In this document: positions 59,793 through 64,000 of the stretch, piece by piece
Layout of the letters: every line of letters starts with the position of its first letter
Numbering within the stretch: the stretch's first letter is position 1
Source: Brachycybe producta
Lineage: Eukaryota; Arthropoda; Diplopoda; Playtdesmida; Andrognathidae
Assembly: GCA_036925085.1 (NCBI GenBank)
Contig: JAUPFP010000038.1
Coordinates: 1,921,671 to 1,985,670, forward strand
Length of the DNA stretch: 64,000 nt
Direction: 5' to 3'
Position numbers and translations under genes: made by a program
Notes under the pieces: model-generated
The model's database searches: none
What the model was told of the DNA's origin: nothing
Seen by the model: only the letters and a program-made list of their open reading frames with translations

Positions 59793-60127
59793 TGCTTCAC
59801 ACGAAACACTTTGTGTCACCACAAAATGTGTTCGTTTTTTTAGCACACATCAGTATTTCGTGTGAAGCAGACCTTAGTGCCGAAATGCACGGTATACTCT
59901 GTGTCACACCACACAGTGGTAAACGTGGTATGCTTCACACAAACAAAACACTGAAAACAATGGAATACTGTGAGTGCAATCCACTGTTATGACCTTGGTC
60001 ACCATTGTTAAACAGGGAGTGTTGAGCAAAAAACAAAAGATGGCGGCGTCTTTATTTGAACATCACAATAGAACCCCAAACGAACACTTTTTGTGGTGAC
60101 ACAAAAAGTGTCTAGCGTGAAGCGGGC
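59793..60127. mobile_element. Inverted-repeat element with CTTCACACGAAACAC termini
   Basis: TGCTTCACACGAAACACTTTGTGTCACCACAAAATGTGTTCG at the left is mirrored by CGAACACTTTTTGTGGTGACACAAAAAGTGTCTAGCGTGAAGC at the right. Extra internal copies of GCTTCACAC lie near 59869 (inverted) and 59931. About 335 bp; it resembles hAT-type non-autonomous elements but no target duplication was established. Confidence 0.7.
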
Positions 60128-61478
60128 CAAAGTCTGAAATCTAACCTCATTATTGATGCACAGCTTTTAGTCTACGTGGCTATAGAGACAAATAGAATGG
60201 TTGAACTAATATGGCGTCATTTTCTAATGCTAAACAGCATGACTGCCGCCATACTCAGACACCCATACTCTACAGCATCAAAGCAGTCGTGTCTCACATT
60301 AGTATCAACATCAAACAATAGAGGGCACTACAATCAATTGAAGGTTATTTGAAGCGTTATACTGAAAGTTTCACACTTTCTTTTCATATAAAACTACAAA
60401 TTTAATTAAGATTTACATGAAAAGTAATTGTTTTTATTCCTCCCCCAAATCACCTTACTTGTAATTAAAACCAGTCCTTTGGTTTTATCTTAAGACCATT
60501 AGTAATAGGGTTATTAAAGAGAGGAAATGAAACTAATTAGAATTCATTAGAACATTAAGATTAATTAACAAAACACATTTAACAGAATAACAACGCAAAA
60601 TAAAAGTGAAGATGTTTCGCCATCAAAAGTGAAAAATAAAGACGATTATGATAAAAATATGACTCATACTATTACATGTCATAATAAGAAACAAGTTACG
60701 AAAAGAATAAATTTTTCACCTTTTTAGTTCACTTTCTCACAACTTTGACGTTTCATCCAGCAACCATTAAACCAGCAAACATCTTATTTACGATATTAAT
60801 TCATTAATTTAAAATAATTCATATTCAATTTCAAGAAAAAAATCACTAAGTATTTCGTTCGACGTTTACTTGAAAAAACTTTTTGCAAAAATAAAAAAAT
60901 AACAAATAATCAATTCCTATCTCTGTTAGTAGATGGCGACACCGACAACATTTTGACGGGTTTTTTTTTATCAAGGGGGACGCCACAGGAAGTGAATCTC
61001 GTATCGTATGGTAAATTATTTTCCTTTTTATCCTCATTTTACTGGATTTTCATAATTTATTTCTATTCTTGGTATGCAGTCAAACGCGAATAAAAAGTAA
61101 AATAGCTTGCAATACATTTGATTTGCAATGAATCTCGTACAAAATTATATTCTGTGTCGTCCTCCTTGATTTCTAGTCATTGGTGACAGTCCATAGGAAT
61201 ATTCTGTTACACAGTTAAAGTAGCGCCACGTAGTGACAAGTAATGTTACTTCCATTGAAAAGTAACACGAATTCCACATTATTGCAAATGAGGAAAGGTG
61301 AGCGTTATATGTTACAGCCATTGCATCCTTGTTACAGCAATCACTCAATAGTGCACTGTTGGCCTTGACTGATATACATAGTATGACAGTCTTGAGTGAC
61401 GTCACAGATGCTGCATCTTTGGTAGGGAGGGAGGGAGTGTGATGGGTCGAGATGGTGCCTCTCTGAGAGGAGGGCCAA

Positions 61479-61591
61479 TATAAAAAGAAGGGATTTTTTA
61501 AGGTCGGGCATCATTTCAACTCCAACTGTGGGTCCATGCAATTCAAGAAAGAAAAGAAATTATTTCAAAATCACCTACACATATTCAAGTG
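61479..61591 (+). promoter_or_regulatory. TATA promoter and non-coding first exon of the right-edge gene
   Basis: CCAATATAAAAAG places a TATA box at 61479-61486. About 30 bases downstream GGCATCATTTCAACTCC offers an initiator. An exon of roughly 80 bases then ends at a strong donor (TTCAAGTG|GTAAGA, exon end 61591). It has no ATG-led frame of note. The next credible acceptor on this strand is at 63874, just before an ATG. Confidence 0.5.
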
Positions 61592-63874
61592 GTAAGAACA
61601 TTTTTTGTTTTTAAATACAAATCATTAAATATTAAATGTAATAAAAATAAATTACAATGTGTAATTATTATTAAACAATATTTTTTTAAATAATTATAAA
61701 TTTAATTACATTTTTAGTAATAGAAATAATAGTAATAATATGTCTGTATATTTTATTAGTCAATTTATTATATTCTATTTAATTCAACTAATTAATTTAT
61801 TAAATTTATTTCACATCTGATAAAAAGAATTAAACGAATTTATTATATTAGTTCAATTTAATTCAACTAATTAATTAAATTTATTTCAAATAAATCTAAT
61901 AAAAAAATAATGAAAAAAAAACTATTATATTCTATTTACTTGCACTAATTTATTTGAAATAAATCTTATAAAAAAATTAAAAAACGATTACTTGTATTCT
62001 ATTTACTTCAACTAATTTATTAAATTTATTTGAAATTAATCTTATAAAAAAAATAATGAAACACATTTATTATATTATTCTATTTAATTCAACTAATTAA
62101 TTTATTTCAAATAAATCTGATAAAAATACATGGTGTTTACAAATTCACCACAAAATCACATCGGCAACACGTGAAAAATACATAACATGGACTAAAGCTA
62201 CGAAAGGCCCCGTCACAAGAGACCAAATGGTCCCAAACTGTGAGGGGCTTTAAACTCATCGTGGCCATTTTTGTATAGATGAAACTTTTGTTTTTCTCAA
62301 CTATTAATCACTAATAATCAGTGATCATAAATAGACACATAAAAAATTAATAGATTTATTTTAGGGGCCCTTCTTATAATTTAAGGTTTTTAAACTTGTG
62401 GTTAGAAATTTACAAACACAGCAATTATATTAATAGACATTCCATCGTGACACCCTGTAAATAATAAATTGAATGGAATGAAATGAGTAAATTACAGCCT
62501 TGAAAACTTTTAAGCGAATTACAAAAAAAAAGAGAAGATTAAGCATTTTAAATTTAATAATAGGTCTTGGGTCTTCATAAAAGAGGTAATTTATTCTTCT
62601 AAATCAAGTTTTCGCGTAATTTAATATTGGAGAATAAACCTGCAATCTAAATGTCTCCTCAAGAAGAGGAGAAAATGGAAATTTTCCATTCCTCTTTAAC
62701 CTTTTTTTCCTGATAAAAGGGTACTGCACCAAAACATTTAAATTGTTTTGCTGTTTTTAAAGTTGTAAACTAGGGGTTTAGAAACAAAACAGCAAGTGGA
62801 GCACACATAAATGCATACACATATTTGGAACTGAATATAACAACAACAACAACAACCCTTCCTTCTCTTCAGAAAAGTTTCATTTCAGGGGGAGTTTTCT
62901 ATCACCTTGAATTACCCCCCTCCCTAACTGGCCCACAACCAAAAAACTACATAAGAGCACGTGAAAATTCTGATTGTGATCCACTTGAAGCACTCTTAAC
63001 TTAAAATAGATGTTTTGTACATCTTTCCTGGATTAACAAAAAAAAAAATATGCAAACAAGGAGGAAAACAAAGAAGGAAAACAAATTCCACAAAAGTCTT
63101 TTATATTTTGTTTTAGAAATTACAAGAACTTGATTTTTTAAATTTAATATTCAGCATGCGTTGCATATATATGTTTTATTATTAAATGCTCATCACATAA
63201 TTCCATTATTAATAAAATTTCAAGAAAAATCTTGGTTGTAAAAGTGGGCGAACCAATCACGGGGAAGTAACACTAAAAAAAAAAACGCAATAAAAATTAT
63301 AAAAGGCCACCACAGTCTGTTTGAAATCTTATAATAATAAAGTTAATAAACCATCCTCAATTCTAGACAAAGTGTCCGCTCTCTAATCCCTAACAAAGAA
63401 CCATCCTCCACCCCCTGAACAATGCGCATATACACCCCTAAATTTTTACTACATTGTGGAGAAAATAGTTGTCCTCTTACCTCCTTAGCTGCCCCCTTCA
63501 GCTATTACACCATTTTCAGTAATGGCTCTCTTGACTGACATTGTAGTGTCTTTTTCTTGACCTCATGACATGTAACTTGTAACAAAATTGTTGTTTTTTT
63601 TACAAAAAAGAAGAAACTCTCTAAACATTAAAATTCTAGTGAAATATTGTGACACCAGTGACACAAAAATCGTACATTATGAGGCTCTGTTACTAGTTAA
63701 AATTCTGTCCAATATCCCTCAAAGTTCCAGTAAGGTTACAAAATTGTCCTAAAATATTTACTTAGTAAACTTGTTTTTGTATATTTGCAACAAAAAAAAA
63801 AGTTATAAAGTAACTGAAATATTTTGAAGAAAAAAGTGTGAACGTTTTTTGCGTTTTTCTCAAATTCATTACAG
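61592..63874 (+). other. Inferred intron 1 of the right-edge gene
   Basis: Between the donor at 61592 and the acceptor ATTCATTACAG (63874) no exon is evident. It contains the AT-rich tandem repeat at 61760-62133, a CAA microsatellite near 62840 and an A-rich, C-poor remainder. Confidence 0.45.
61760..62133. repeat. AT-rich tandem repeat, five ~65-85 bp units
   Basis: The block TATTATATTCTATTTAATTCAACTAATTAATTTATT...TTATTTCAAATAAATCTGATAAAAA recurs starting near 61765, 61848, 61923, 61989 and 62064 with variable length and substitutions. Confidence 0.75.
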
Positions 63875-63886
63875 AAGATAATAAAA

Positions 63887-64000
63887 ATGTTTTCCAAACT
63901 ACGACCAGCTCTTTCGAGCAAAGTGGCTGATGTGGTACTGGGACATGGTGGTGGAGTGCCCGGAAGCCGTAACCTGTCGACAAAAGTACAAACGGCCACC
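63887..64000 (+). CDS. 5' end of a probable mitochondrial protein (runs off the window)
   Basis: An ATG 13 bases after an acceptor at 63874 opens a 38-codon frame that continues past the window end. The peptide MFSKLRPALSSKVADVVLGH, then GGGVPGSRNLSTKVQT, has Arg, Lys, Ser and Leu spacing and no early acidic cluster, as in mitochondrial targeting presequences (RNLSTK resembles a cleavage region). No domain is visible yet, so the enzyme or carrier identity is unknown. Confidence 0.55.
   Translation, partial: MFSKLRPALSSKVADVVLGHGGGVPGSRNLSTKVQTAT

Larger units (their letters stand above)
57773..61478. other. Intergenic region upstream of the PH/PDZ gene
   Basis: No supported exon. It carries two complete TTAGAAACTAG MITEs, a remnant near 59077-59160 and a larger inverted-repeat element at 59793-60127. 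YY1-type GATGGCGGC near 60038 and TGACGTCA near 59255 and 59400 are possible regulatory motifs. Short ORFs at 59268 and 59765 overlap repeats. Confidence 0.45.

Noticed and set aside
1..64000. CRISPR arrays, bacterial operons, rRNA genes, autonomous transposase or viral genes
   Set aside because: No regularly spaced identical repeats of that type, no rRNA-like sequence and no transposase, integrase or viral protein frame was seen on either strand.

Overview
The window is AT-rich metazoan DNA. Genes are split by short introns (mostly 60-350 bp, with GT-AG ends) in the right half. Protein content is typical of animals: Ki-67, CLINT1/epsinR, FIGNL1, RCCD1, BBIP1, MRPS26 and a PNRC-type protein. 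The divergence from human sequences, the many short inverted-repeat transposons and the compact genes suggest an invertebrate. A tunicate or another AT-rich invertebrate would fit, but this is inference and no species is claimed. All exon models below were built by eye from reading frame, splice signals and remembered family similarity; no alignment program was run.

Left third (1-28.1 kb): very little coding sequence. A short 3'-terminal exon on + (267-404) ends a gene that begins outside the window. A His/Gly/Pro-rich first coding exon on - (23638-24352) opens a gene whose later exons I could not find in the 23 kb to its left. The rest is microsatellites, long poly-G/poly-C runs, tRNA-derived SINE copies and several families of small inverted-repeat (MITE-like) elements.

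Middle (28.1-38.5 kb): an intronless PNRC-family gene (+) with a TATA promoter and a T-rich 3' region carrying four Pumilio-type motifs; a TIR-bounded GC-richer insert; RCCD1 (-, 7 coding exons) diverging from BBIP1 (+, one coding exon).

Right (38.5-64 kb): CLINT1/epsinR (-, 13 coding exons); a Ki-67 homolog (-, 6 coding exons, 1087 aa) with FHA domain, PP1-docking motif and tandem 21-residue repeats of the Ki-67 core motif; FIGNL1 (-, 12 coding exons, including one apparent GC-AG intron); MRPS26 (+, 4 coding exons) about 0.4 kb away and divergent; an unnamed PH + PDZ-like protein (-, 6 coding exons); and the start of a + gene with a non-coding first exon near 61.5 kb and a mitochondrial-presequence-like start at 63887 running off the window.

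The genes are not an operon or pathway. Their functions are housekeeping: ciliary BBSome, clathrin trafficking, mitotic chromosome periphery, recombination AAA ATPase, mitoribosome and mRNA decay. The most notable items are the Ki-67 homolog with its miniature repeat array, the non-canonical splice junctions in FIGNL1, the clustered Pumilio motifs, the ATCGAT promoter cluster and the stacked-terminus element with its TTAGG-like minisatellite.
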